Shown here piece after piece: positions 12,012 through 20,439 of a DNA stretch of 41,629 nt. The position numbers were made by a program, and so were the translations under genes. Origin of the DNA: Akkermansiaceae bacterium (lineage in GTDB: Bacteria; Verrucomicrobiota; Verrucomicrobiia; Verrucomicrobiales; Akkermansiaceae); contig JAJQCV010000060.1 in assembly GCA_021202525.1 (NCBI GenBank), forward strand, positions 1 through 41,629. The letters are read 5' to 3'. Each line of letters starts with the position of its first letter. Within the stretch, counting starts at the first letter, position 1. The notes beneath the pieces were generated by a model. The model was given only the letters and a program-made list of their open reading frames with translations, searched no databases and was not told where the DNA came from.

Positions 12012-12491
12012 TTACTTGTTGAGATTTTTTACGTGAATAATGGTCTTGCCGGGGCCCAGCAGGATGCCCCGCCTGGTTTCCGTATCCAGATAAAGCCCTG
12101 CGCCCCTGGCGGAGAAGTTTTCCTCCCGGATGGTGGTTTCCGTGCGCGAGACGACCAGTTTCCTGTCCAGGAAGTAGGAGGCGTCACCGGAAAACAGGTG
12201 TGTAACCTGGCTGTTTTTCCCATACAGGTAAATGTTCAGCGTTTTTCCTGCGGCTTCCTGGGGAGCGACCACCGTCATGCTGGAGGCGGTCAGCAGCAGG
12301 GAAAGACGCGGTCCTGTGTATTCGGTCACGCTGACTTTGGTCAGCGTGCTGCCCACGGGGAGGAGTTCCAGCATGGGCATTTTCTTATCCACCCCGGCCA
12401 GCGGAGTTTCCTCCGGCAGGGCAGTGTCCGCGGAGGCCGTCATGCAGAGCATGAAGGACGCCAGCGCACATGTGGATAATGGTTTCAGCAT
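12012..12491 (-). CDS. LptC/LptA-like periplasmic LPS export protein (candidate)
   Basis: 159 aa; signal peptide; ENFSARGAGLYLDTETRRGILLGPGKTIIHV pattern; sits in the lptC position between kdsA and the lptA-like gene. Confidence 0.55.
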   Translation of the reverse strand: MLKPLSTCALASFMLCMTASADTALPEETPLAGVDKKMPMLELLPVGSTLTKVSVTEYTGPRLSLLLTASSMTVVAPQEAAGKTLNIYLYGKNSQVTHLFSGDASYFLDRKLVVSRTETTIREENFSARGAGLYLDTETRRGILLGPGKTIIHVKNLNK

Positions 12492-13303
12492 GACCGGACT
12501 GCCTGATGAATGGCCTGGAGGCGTTTCAGCACGCCTTCAAGCAGGTGGAGGGGAATCTGGTTGGGACCGTCGGAAAGAGCCTTGGACGGGTCCTTGTGTA
12601 CTTCCATGAACACGCCGTCAACGCTGCCCGTTGCCATGGCCGCGGAAGCCAGAACGGGTGCCAGCTCGCTGTCTCCGCCCGTTGTTCCGCCCAGGCCGCC
12701 GGGACGCTGGACGGCGTGCGTGGCGTCAAACACCACGGGGAGGCCTTCCTGCTTCATCCAGTACAGGGAGCGCATGTCCACCACCAGGTTGTTGTAGCCG
12801 AAGGTGGTGCCGCGTTCGCACATCATGAACCTGTCGCAGCCGAAAGCCCTCATTTTTTCCGCAATGTTTACCGTATCCCACGGGGCCAGAAACTGGCCTT
12901 TCTTGATGTTCACGGCGCGCCCGCTTTTGGCGCACGCCTCCAGCAGGTCCGTCTGGCGGCACAGGAAGGCGGGAATCTGGAGCAGGTCCACGTATTCGGC
13001 GGCTATCTCCGCTTCCTGTGCGGTGTGAACGTCCGTGACGATGGGGAGATTGAGTTCTTTCCCTATTTCCGCCAGGATGCGGCAGCCTTCCTTCACGCCC
13101 GGTCCGCGGAAGGAGGTGATGGAAGTGCGGTTGGCCTTGTCGTAGGATGCCTTGAAAATCAGCGGCACGTCCATCTTTTCAGCGATGGACTTGATGGAGC
13201 GGGCCATTTCCCAAACAAAGGATTCGCATTCCAGGGAGCAGGGGCCCAGAAGGTAGAACGGCCGGGGGCCGCCGATTTCAACGGATTGAATATAAAACGG
13301 CAT
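12485..13303 (-). CDS. kdsA: 3-deoxy-8-phosphooctulonate (Kdo-8-P) synthase
   Basis: LLGPCSLECESFVWEMARSIKSI, FKASYDKANRTS, DVHTAQEAE, IPAFLCRQTDLL, NIKKGQFLAPWDT, DATHAVQRPGG..GG; start set at MPFYIQSV (13303), not the ORF-track start. Confidence 0.95.
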   Translation of the reverse strand: MPFYIQSVEIGGPRPFYLLGPCSLECESFVWEMARSIKSIAEKMDVPLIFKASYDKANRTSITSFRGPGVKEGCRILAEIGKELNLPIVTDVHTAQEAEIAAEYVDLLQIPAFLCRQTDLLEACAKSGRAVNIKKGQFLAPWDTVNIAEKMRAFGCDRFMMCERGTTFGYNNLVVDMRSLYWMKQEGLPVVFDATHAVQRPGGLGGTTGGDSELAPVLASAAMATGSVDGVFMEVHKDPSKALSDGPNQIPLHLLEGVLKRLQAIHQAVRSC

Positions 13304-13640
13304 AAGACGGAAACCTGTATGTCCTTCCATCATGACTGTTCCGGCCTCTCCGGTCAAGCCGCTATCCTGCCTCCGGCGGGAGATTCGGCCTCCGGGGGCC
13401 GTTCCGCCCGGAGTATTTTTTGCGGGAGTGCGTAATTCCATGACGGCGTGCGCAATAACAGGATTTTTCATGCCTGTGTGCCGGGGGCCGGATACGAGAA
13501 ACAGAAGGAAGGTGAAAGAGGAGGTATGGTATTGCCTGAATCCGGTGTTTCTGCTACAAACGGCGAATCATTCGCCGCCTTCCCGTCCTGTTGATGACGC
13601 CGGAGGCTGAACGCCATTGCCCCGCCGGGGTCATACCGAC

Positions 13641-14894
13641 ATGCCGAGAAAGATTTACAAGTTATGTGTCTCCTATGATGAGGCCGGGGCCCGGCTGCGG
13701 CAGAAGGTGGCGGAAGACGTGAAGGGAGCGAGCGACTTTGTCTGGCAGGCATCCTTCCGCGACCTGGAATCTGCGGAGCTTCCTCCCGGCGACGGCGTGG
13801 TCTGGGTTTATCCCGTTTTCATGCAGAGCGGCAGAACGGTGACGGAAACCCTGCCGGAATTGCTGCGTTCCCTGTATGCGGAGCGCGGCTTGTCCCCGGC
13901 TCTGGAATTCCGGCCCGTATGGGGAGCGGAGCGTACATGGAACCTTGGCGTGTGGAAATCTCTGGAGAAGGAATTGGAGCATGGCGCTTCCCTGCTGGTG
14001 GTGGCCCACGGCGTGACGGGAAGGGAACTGCCCCCGGAACCGTCCGATTTTCTGGAACATTCAAGAATATGGCTGCCGAAGGGAACGGAGATGGCGCTGG
14101 CGTACTTCGGCGTCTCTCCTTCCGTAGAAGAGGTTCTTCCTTCTCTGAAGGGAAAGAAGGTGCTTGTTCTTCCATTCCTGATCGGGGAAGGCAAGCACAT
14201 GAGGGAGGACATGCCTTCTCCGGAATTGGCGGCCAAGTTCGGCAAGGAGGTGAAGATACTGCCGCCTTTCGGCACGTTTTATTTGCAGGCGGAGCACGCG
14301 TACCGGCCGGCGGAGGCGGAAGGAGCTGCGGAAAAAAATTCCGACTGGCCGGACATGACGAATCTTGAGGAGGTCCGGGCATGGTATCTGCGCCAATTTG
14401 AAGAGACGCAGAAGGAACTGGAACGGATACCGGAATACGGGGCAATGCGCGAAGGAGCGGCCCCCGTCATTGAGCAGATCACCAAGGCGTTTGCCGGTGT
14501 GGAACTGGGGAACGGAATAGGATTGCTCCAGGCGGATTACAGGGACATGGAGGGATTCGGGGAGGTTTTTCGCGGACTGGCGCCCAGTGATGAACGGCAC
14601 GACTGGACAAAGCTGACGGACGCGATGCTGAATCATTGTTATACGGCCCTGTGCTTTACGGATCCGGAGGGTTACCGTTTTCTAGTCCCCGCATTCATGT
14701 GCTGTGACCTGCGGCGCAGGATGTGGAGCTGCATGGAGGTGACGTGTTCCGAGGATTTCGCGGAATGGGGTTTGAAGGATACGGCCCTGCTCAATGCAGA
14801 CCAGCGCCGGGCCATGGAAGCCTACGTGGATTTTTGCCGCTCCCACGGAGAGGCAGGCGGAGAAGACTGGAAACTGCTCTGGCAATGGAATTGA
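13641..14894 (+). CDS. Duplicated CbiX/sirohydrochlorin-chelatase-like domain fused to a DUF6714-like domain
   Basis: 417 aa from ATG at 13641. Half 1: GVVWVYPVFMQSGRTVTETLPELL; half 2: LLVVAHGVTGRE...KVLVLPFLIGEGKHMREDMPSPEL (CbiX-like). C-term: WTKLTDAMLNHCYTALCFTDPEGYRFLVPAFMCCDLR (DUF6714-like). Confidence 0.72.
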   Translation: MPRKIYKLCVSYDEAGARLRQKVAEDVKGASDFVWQASFRDLESAELPPGDGVVWVYPVFMQSGRTVTETLPELLRSLYAERGLSPALEFRPVWGAERTWNLGVWKSLEKELEHGASLLVVAHGVTGRELPPEPSDFLEHSRIWLPKGTEMALAYFGVSPSVEEVLPSLKGKKVLVLPFLIGEGKHMREDMPSPELAAKFGKEVKILPPFGTFYLQAEHAYRPAEAEGAAEKNSDWPDMTNLEEVRAWYLRQFEETQKELERIPEYGAMREGAAPVIEQITKAFAGVELGNGIGLLQADYRDMEGFGEVFRGLAPSDERHDWTKLTDAMLNHCYTALCFTDPEGYRFLVPAFMCCDLRRRMWSCMEVTCSEDFAEWGLKDTALLNADQRRAMEAYVDFCRSHGEAGGEDWKLLWQWN

Positions 14895-15556
14895 ACGGAA
14901 AAACGCTGCCCGCCGGGTTGAAGGTCTACGGCTATTACCTGATCGAGCCTTTCCATGTACCCCCGGATTCCGGCTTTTTCCCGGTTTCCGTCATTCTTTC
15001 CGTCAGCGATTGCCTGTGCCGCCTTCATCCGGAGATGGACTGGGGCCGGTACGGACGTGCAAAGGAGGATTATCCCCGGAGCATGGGACTTTCCCCACAG
15101 AAGGCGCAGCAGCTGCGCGAAGCGGCGGAAGAGTTCATGGACTGCTGGGTAGCCGACAATTTCCCCACTCTGGCGGGAGCCCGCAGCGTGCTTTCATTGT
15201 TGTCTTCTTCCGGCCGCGAATTGGAGCTGGTCAGTATCTCCTTTGCCGGGGAAGATGACCGGGCCATGCGCGCAGCAGTGGAACGGGAACGCGGCACCGC
15301 TCCGCAGGCGGACGAACCGGAATGCGGGGAATTCCTGGGTTTCGACATCGTGGGTTATGAATGCGGCTCCTTCCATTCCTGGCTGTGCAACGCCCTGTAC
15401 GAAGACGTGCAGGATAGTTATGAATTGAAGTTCAATTCCTTCGGGCTGCTGGAAAACGACTGGGAAGAGGTATGCGCCATGACCGCAGCCATTCAGGGCA
15501 TTGGGGAACCGGTGGTGTGGACGCCGTGCGTTGTCCGCCGTTATGCCGCGGGGTGA
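14885..15556 (+). CDS. Uncharacterised protein, translationally coupled to the upstream CbiX-like gene
   Basis: 223 aa from ATG 14885, which overlaps the upstream stop at 14892-14894. Soluble, acidic; conserved-looking C-terminus FHSWLCNALYEDVQDSYELKFNSFGLLENDWEE...GEPVVWTPCVVRRY. Confidence 0.75.
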   Translation: MELNGKTLPAGLKVYGYYLIEPFHVPPDSGFFPVSVILSVSDCLCRLHPEMDWGRYGRAKEDYPRSMGLSPQKAQQLREAAEEFMDCWVADNFPTLAGARSVLSLLSSSGRELELVSISFAGEDDRAMRAAVERERGTAPQADEPECGEFLGFDIVGYECGSFHSWLCNALYEDVQDSYELKFNSFGLLENDWEEVCAMTAAIQGIGEPVVWTPCVVRRYAAG

Positions 15557-15576
15557 AAAAGGCTTCCTTCCGGCCG

Positions 15577-17010
15577 TTATGCCGCCTGGCGGACGGATTC
15601 GCGTTCTTCCCCGCAGCATGGGGGGAAGGGCTGTTTCATGGACTGCGCGAGCTTCTTTCTTGTGAAGAAGTAGGCAATGGCAAGCGGCACGCAGGAACCG
15701 ATCCATGCGGCGGGGCTCGCCATGCTGGCCCCGGCAAAACCCAGGTACCGCGCCAGGATGATGGCGGCAAAGGCGCGCATCGCCAGTTCCATGACGCCCG
15801 CGAAGGTGGGTACGACGCTCTGCCCCAGCCCCTGGAGCGTGTAGCGGAATACGAACAGCAGGGCCAGTACCCAGTACATGGAGGCATTGATGTTCAAATA
15901 GGTCTGGGCCAGCCTGACGACTTCCTGCTCTCCCGTTCCCACAAACAGCCGGATGAGTTCCGGCCCCCACATGATGTTTACGACAGCTACGGCGATGCTG
16001 AATCCTACGGACATGAGACTGCATTGCAGTACCCCCTGCCGAATGCGGAGCGCGTTCCTGGCTCCGTAATTCTGGGCTGCATAGGTAGCCATCGTGATGC
16101 CGAAGGACATCATGGGCAGCGTGGCCACCATGTCGATTTTCTGGGCGGCGCTGAAGGCGGCTACGGCCTGGGCTCCCAGCCGGTTCAGCGCGAACTGCAC
16201 GAGAATGGCGCCTATGGCGATGATGGATGCCTGGAAGCCCATGGGCAGGGCCAGGCGGATATGCGCCCAGAGGTAGCGGCGGCTCATGTTCCAGTCCGCC
16301 CGGGTGAGCCGGAGCATGGGAAACTTCCTGAACACGCAGATGGTGCAGAGCAGCCCGGAAACCAGCTGGGAAGCGACCGTGGCCACGGCAGCACCGGCGG
16401 CACCCATGCCGAAACGCAGGATCAGCGCCAGGTCCAGGACGATATTCAGCACGCAGGCCAGCACCAGGAAGTAGAGAGGAGTTCTGCTGTCCCCCAGGGC
16501 GCGGATGATGTTGGAAAGGAGGTTGAACAGCATGGCCGCGCCGATTCCCCAGAAAATAATGATGATGTAGGAATGGGCCGCATCCAGAATTTCCGGCGGC
16601 GTTTGCAGTAGTTCCAGCACGGGGCGGGCAAAGACGACGCTCACGGCCGTCAGCAGGACGGTTGCCGCCGCGCTCAGGAGGATGCACACGGCAAAGCTGC
16701 GCCGCACGGCCCGTTTGCGTCCGGCGCCGAAACGCTGGGCCGTGATGATGGCAAGGCCGGCCGTGAATCCGATCACGAACCCGAGGATGAAAAACATCAG
16801 CCCTCCCGTGCAGCCTACGGCCGCCAGGGCTTCCACGCCCAGCGTCCTGCCCACGATCAGGGTGTCCGCCATGTTGTAGAACTGCTGGAACAGGTTGCCG
16901 ATCAGCAGGGGGATGGTGAACAGGAAAATCAATTTGGCGGGATTTCCGCTTGTCAGAGTCTTGGTCATCCGGAGCGGACGCATGGAACGCCTGCCCGGCG
17001 TTTTTTCCAA
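15577..17010 (-). CDS. MATE-family multidrug efflux transporter
   Basis: 477 aa, about 12 TM; PLLIGNLFQQFYNMADTLIVGRTLGVEALAAVG, GFTAGLAIITAQRFGAG are MATE signatures. Translation may start a few residues internally. Confidence 0.92.
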   Translation of the reverse strand: MEKTPGRRSMRPLRMTKTLTSGNPAKLIFLFTIPLLIGNLFQQFYNMADTLIVGRTLGVEALAAVGCTGGLMFFILGFVIGFTAGLAIITAQRFGAGRKRAVRRSFAVCILLSAAATVLLTAVSVVFARPVLELLQTPPEILDAAHSYIIIIFWGIGAAMLFNLLSNIIRALGDSRTPLYFLVLACVLNIVLDLALILRFGMGAAGAAVATVASQLVSGLLCTICVFRKFPMLRLTRADWNMSRRYLWAHIRLALPMGFQASIIAIGAILVQFALNRLGAQAVAAFSAAQKIDMVATLPMMSFGITMATYAAQNYGARNALRIRQGVLQCSLMSVGFSIAVAVVNIMWGPELIRLFVGTGEQEVVRLAQTYLNINASMYWVLALLFVFRYTLQGLGQSVVPTFAGVMELAMRAFAAIILARYLGFAGASMASPAAWIGSCVPLAIAYFFTRKKLAQSMKQPFPPCCGEERESVRQAA

Positions 17011-17141
17011 GTCCGTTTTGCGGCATGTTCATGTTTTTTGTACGATAAGTATCCGCATGCCTCCCGGAAGGCCTGGAACAACACGGGCGCCGGAAAGTGC
17101 GGCGGATGACGGAATGGTTTCGTAAATCAATGATTTATGCT

Positions 17142-17170
17142 TTGACAAGACGGGGTTTTCAGGCTATATT
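17142..17170 (+). promoter_or_regulatory. Sigma70-type promoter of rpsB-tsf
   Basis: TTGACA (17142-17147), 17-nt spacer, TATATT (17165-17170), about 117 nt upstream of rpsB. Confidence 0.85.
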
Positions 17171-17175
17171 ATCTG

Positions 17176-17286
17176 TCCCTCGCGTGATTCGTCGCAACCT
17201 AAACAATGGGGATCGGAGGGGTAGAAAGCGTCGAAGTCCCCGCCAATTGCTTTTCCTGACGCAAGGAAAGCCACCTACATACATAT
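17176..17286 (+). promoter_or_regulatory. Structured 5' leader of rpsB (candidate ribosomal protein leader)
   Basis: Hairpin GCTTTTCC(17249-17256)/GGAAAGC(17265-17271); alternative stem TTGC(17247-17250)/GCAA(17261-17264); upstream GGGGA(17208-17212)/TCCCC(17237-17241). Confidence 0.45.
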
Positions 17287-17982
17287 ATGATTAATGATCT
17301 GATTAACCAGATGGTTGAAGCCGGTGTTCATTTGGGCCACCAGACCCGCAAATGGCACCCCAGCATGAAGAAGTACCTCCTCAAGGACAAGGCCGGTATC
17401 CATATCGTCAACCTTGAAGAAACTGAAAAGTGCCTGGACAAGGCCTGCTCCTTCCTCGCTGATCTGGCCCGCCGCAACAAGAAGATTCTCTTTGTCGGCT
17501 GCAAGCGCCAGGCCCAGGAAGCCGTCCGCGAAGCTGCGGAAGCCACTGGTCAGTACTATGTGAACCACCGCTGGCTGGGCGGCATGCTCACCAACATGAG
17601 CACCATCCGCAAGAGCATCGAACGCCTTTCCTATCTCGAAGGGATTGAAAAGACCCCCGAGTTCAAGAGCATGTCCAAGAAGGAACTGGCCGCTCTGGAC
17701 CGCGAACGCCAGAAGCTGGAACGCAACCTCCAGGGCATCCGCAACATGGGCGGCGCTCCGGACGCCATGGTGGCCATTGGAGCCGACCATGAAGATATCG
17801 CCATCCGCGAAGCCCACCGTCTGAACATTCCCGTCTGCGTGCTGGTTGACACCAACGCCGACCCGAAGGACATCGATTTCCCGATCCCCGGCAACGACGA
17901 CGCCGTCCGCTCCATCCGTCTGATCCTTGACTGCATCGTCAAGGCCATCAACGAAGGCAAGGGCGCCAACGCCAACGCCTAA
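17287..17982 (+). CDS. rpsB: 30S ribosomal protein S2
   Basis: 231 aa; MVEAGVHLGHQTRKWHPSMKKYL, VNHRWLGGMLTNMSTIRKSI, CVLVDTNADPKDIDFPIPGNDDAVRSI. Confidence 0.98.
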   Translation: MINDLINQMVEAGVHLGHQTRKWHPSMKKYLLKDKAGIHIVNLEETEKCLDKACSFLADLARRNKKILFVGCKRQAQEAVREAAEATGQYYVNHRWLGGMLTNMSTIRKSIERLSYLEGIEKTPEFKSMSKKELAALDRERQKLERNLQGIRNMGGAPDAMVAIGADHEDIAIREAHRLNIPVCVLVDTNADPKDIDFPIPGNDDAVRSIRLILDCIVKAINEGKGANANA

Positions 17983-18013
17983 TCAAACCCCATTTAGAAA
18001 GAACAGAAAAACT

Positions 18014-18886
18014 ATGGCAGAAATTACTGCTGCTCTCGTCAAAGCCCTCCGTGACAAGACGGACGCCGGCATGATGGATTGCAAGAAGGCCCTCAACGAA
18101 TGTAACGGCGACATGGAAGCCGCCGTGAAGTACCTTCGTGAAAAGGGCATCGCCAAGGCTGCCGCCAAGGCTGACCGCGACGCCAAGGAAGGTGTGATCC
18201 GCACCGTCGTGGCTCCCTGCGGCTGCTGCGGCATCATCCTTGAACTCAACTGTGAAACGGACTTCTGCGCCAAGGGCGACAAGTTCCAGGGCCTGGTGAA
18301 CGACGTTGCCAAGGCGCTCGCGGACTCCAAGGCCTCCACCCTGGAGGAAGCCCTGCAGGTCTCCATGCCTGAAGGTACCACGGAAGAGTACATCAAGGCC
18401 ATGTGCAGCTCCATCGGCGAAAACATGGGCCTGCGCAAATTCGCCCGCCTGACGGTGGACGGCAACGGCACCATCGCCTCCTACATCCACATGGGCGGCA
18501 AGGTCGGCGTTCTGCTGTCCGTCAAGGCCGGCAAGGAAGAAACCGTCAAGAGCGACGCGTTCAAGGCCTTGGTCAAGGACCTGACCCTGCACATCGCCGC
18601 CGCCGCTCCCAAGAGCGTCAGCTCCGACAGCCTGGACCCCGCCTTTGTGGCTGAAGAACAGGAAATCGCGCGCCAGCAGCTCATTCAGGAAGGCAAGCCG
18701 GAACACCTGCTGGAAAAGATTCTGCCCGGCAAGCTGAAGGCCCTGTATGCCCAGTCTTGCCTGCTGAACCAGGGATTCGTGAAGGATCCTTCCGTCTCTG
18801 TGGACGCCCTGCTCAAGCAGGTCGGCAAGGAACTCGGCGACGAAATTTCCGTCGTCTCCTTCGTCCGCTACCAGCTTGGCGCGTAA
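18014..18886 (+). CDS. tsf: Translation elongation factor Ts
   Basis: ALVKALRDKTDAGMMDCKKALNECNGDMEAAVKYLREKGIAKAAAKADRDAKEG, ELNCETDFCAKGDKF; start at MAEITAAL (18014). Confidence 0.98.
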   Translation: MAEITAALVKALRDKTDAGMMDCKKALNECNGDMEAAVKYLREKGIAKAAAKADRDAKEGVIRTVVAPCGCCGIILELNCETDFCAKGDKFQGLVNDVAKALADSKASTLEEALQVSMPEGTTEEYIKAMCSSIGENMGLRKFARLTVDGNGTIASYIHMGGKVGVLLSVKAGKEETVKSDAFKALVKDLTLHIAAAAPKSVSSDSLDPAFVAEEQEIARQQLIQEGKPEHLLEKILPGKLKALYAQSCLLNQGFVKDPSVSVDALLKQVGKELGDEISVVSFVRYQLGA

Positions 18887-18908
18887 GCTCGGATGATCTG
18901 AATTTCAG

Positions 18909-18941
18909 GAGCCGTTCCCTGTGAGGGGAACGGCTCTTTTT
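18909..18941 (+). terminator. Rho-independent terminator after tsf
   Basis: GAGCCGTTCCC-loop-GGGAACGGCTC followed by TTTTT. Confidence 0.92.
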
Positions 18942-19168
18942 CATGTTGCCGAATCCCTGGTCCCCGCCTGGGGCGGCAGTTTTCCTGATGAGTGAATCAG
19001 GGATTATTTCTTGCGCATGCAGCCATGCCGCTCTTCAACAGGGAACCCGCCTGTTGACGGAAAAATCCATCATCCATGATCGGTGTTCGGATCCTCGCCA
19101 TAGCCGTCAGGACGATGGTTTGCCCTTATTTTGCCGCCATGTCGCTGCAACGGGGATGAAGCCGGGCG

Positions 19169-19465
19169 GTGTGTCCGTTTCCTGTTTCTTCGGAATTGAT
19201 TGACCCGGAATACAGTCTGCCCGGACGGAAGTACAGGTGGGAGACGGTTACCTTTTTAATCATCGGCATCATTTGCCATTTTTACTGGCTGTGGTCGGTC
19301 GCCACGCCGGGATATTTGCGGAGCGACGCCCAGGCCGGGCTTATTTTCATTTTCGGGAGCTTTTGGGCCGGAGGAACGGCTATTCTCGGCGATGCGGCGG
19401 TTTATGTGCTGGTGCAGTTGTTCCGCTGGTCTTTCAGGCCGGAAGATGATTCTCCGGGCTCATGA
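19169..19465 (+). CDS. Small putative membrane protein
   Basis: 98 aa; two hydrophobic stretches (TFLIIGIICHFYWLWSVA; AGLIFIFGSFWAGGTAILGDAAVYVLVQLF). Start uncertain. Confidence 0.4.
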   Translation: MCPFPVSSELIDPEYSLPGRKYRWETVTFLIIGIICHFYWLWSVATPGYLRSDAQAGLIFIFGSFWAGGTAILGDAAVYVLVQLFRWSFRPEDDSPGS

Positions 19466-19601
19466 AGAGAAAGGAAGGCCGTCTTATTCTTATTACTGCC
19501 GGGATGAACTGCTCTGCCGGGAGGGCTGGCGGCGCCCATGTTGACGAAGCTGGCACGGTTGGTATCTTGTCTTGTCCCGGAACACCTGTTAAAGTGGGGA
19601 T

Positions 19602-20387
19602 ATGGCTTTTCTGGAACTGGATCATGTGAGTGTCGTCTTTCCTGCGGTGCAGGGGATGCTCTCCTCCCGCAAACCGGCGTCCGTCGTGGCGGTGGACGGG
19701 GTATCCCTTTCCGTGGAAAAGGGAGAAATCCTGGGACTGGTGGGAGAGTCCGGCTGCGGCAAGTCCACGCTGTCCCGTACGGTAATGCTGCTCCAGAAAC
19801 CCACGGAAGGCCGAATTTTCCTGGAAGGGGAGGAGCTGACGGCCCTTTCCCCGTCCGAGGTCAGAAAGCGCCGTCCGGATTTCCAGATGGTTTTCCAGGA
19901 TCCGTACGCATCCCTGAATCCCCGCTTTACCGTTTATGCAACGCTGAAGGAGGCTTTGGAATGCCGCCGCCGCAAGAGGACTTTCTCCCAGATGCGGGAT
20001 GATGTGGCGGAGCTGATGGAAAGAGTGGGGCTGAGCCCTGCCCTGATGCGGAAATACCCGCATGAGTTTTCCGGGGGACAGCGGCAGAGGGTGGCGATTG
20101 CCCGCGCCCTGGCGCCGGAACCCAGGCTGGTGATTGCGGACGAGCCCGTTTCTGCGCTGGATGTTTCCATCCAGTCCCAGATTCTGAATCTTCTCATGGC
20201 GCTTGCCCGGGATTTGAACCTGACCATGATTTTCATTTCCCACGATTTGTCCGTGGTGCATTACATCGCGGACAGGATTGCCGTCATGCGCAAGGGGCGC
20301 ATCGTCGAATACGGGGATGCCGACGAGGTGTTTTCCTCCCCGTCCCATGAATACACGCAGACCCTGCTGGCGGCCGTTCCACGGTGA
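19602..20387 (+). CDS. Oligopeptide/dipeptide-type ABC transporter ATP-binding protein (OppF/DppF-like)
   Basis: 261 aa; GLVGESGCGKSTLSRTV, PDFQMVFQDPYASLNPRFTV, FSGGQRQRVAIARALAPEPRLVIADEPVSALDVSIQSQILNLL. Confidence 0.92.
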   Translation: MAFLELDHVSVVFPAVQGMLSSRKPASVVAVDGVSLSVEKGEILGLVGESGCGKSTLSRTVMLLQKPTEGRIFLEGEELTALSPSEVRKRRPDFQMVFQDPYASLNPRFTVYATLKEALECRRRKRTFSQMRDDVAELMERVGLSPALMRKYPHEFSGGQRQRVAIARALAPEPRLVIADEPVSALDVSIQSQILNLLMALARDLNLTMIFISHDLSVVHYIADRIAVMRKGRIVEYGDADEVFSSPSHEYTQTLLAAVPR

Positions 20388-20406
20388 CGCACATGCGGCC
20401 GGTTTA

Positions 20407-20439
20407 AAGGGAAATCAGAAATTTCCCTTGCGTTTTTTT
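20407..20439 (+). terminator. Rho-independent terminator of the ABC ATPase gene
   Basis: AAGGGAAAT-cagaa-ATTTCCCTT, gcg, then TTTTTTT on the plus strand; overlaps the 3' end of the convergent rsgA-like gene. Confidence 0.78.

Noticed and set aside
15194-17032. 612-aa minus-strand ORF
   Set aside because: Out of frame with the MATE transporter on the same strand; Arg/His/Pro-rich shadow ORF.
18943-19203. 86-aa plus-strand ORF after the tsf terminator
   Set aside because: No domain, composition not protein-like, begins directly at the terminator.
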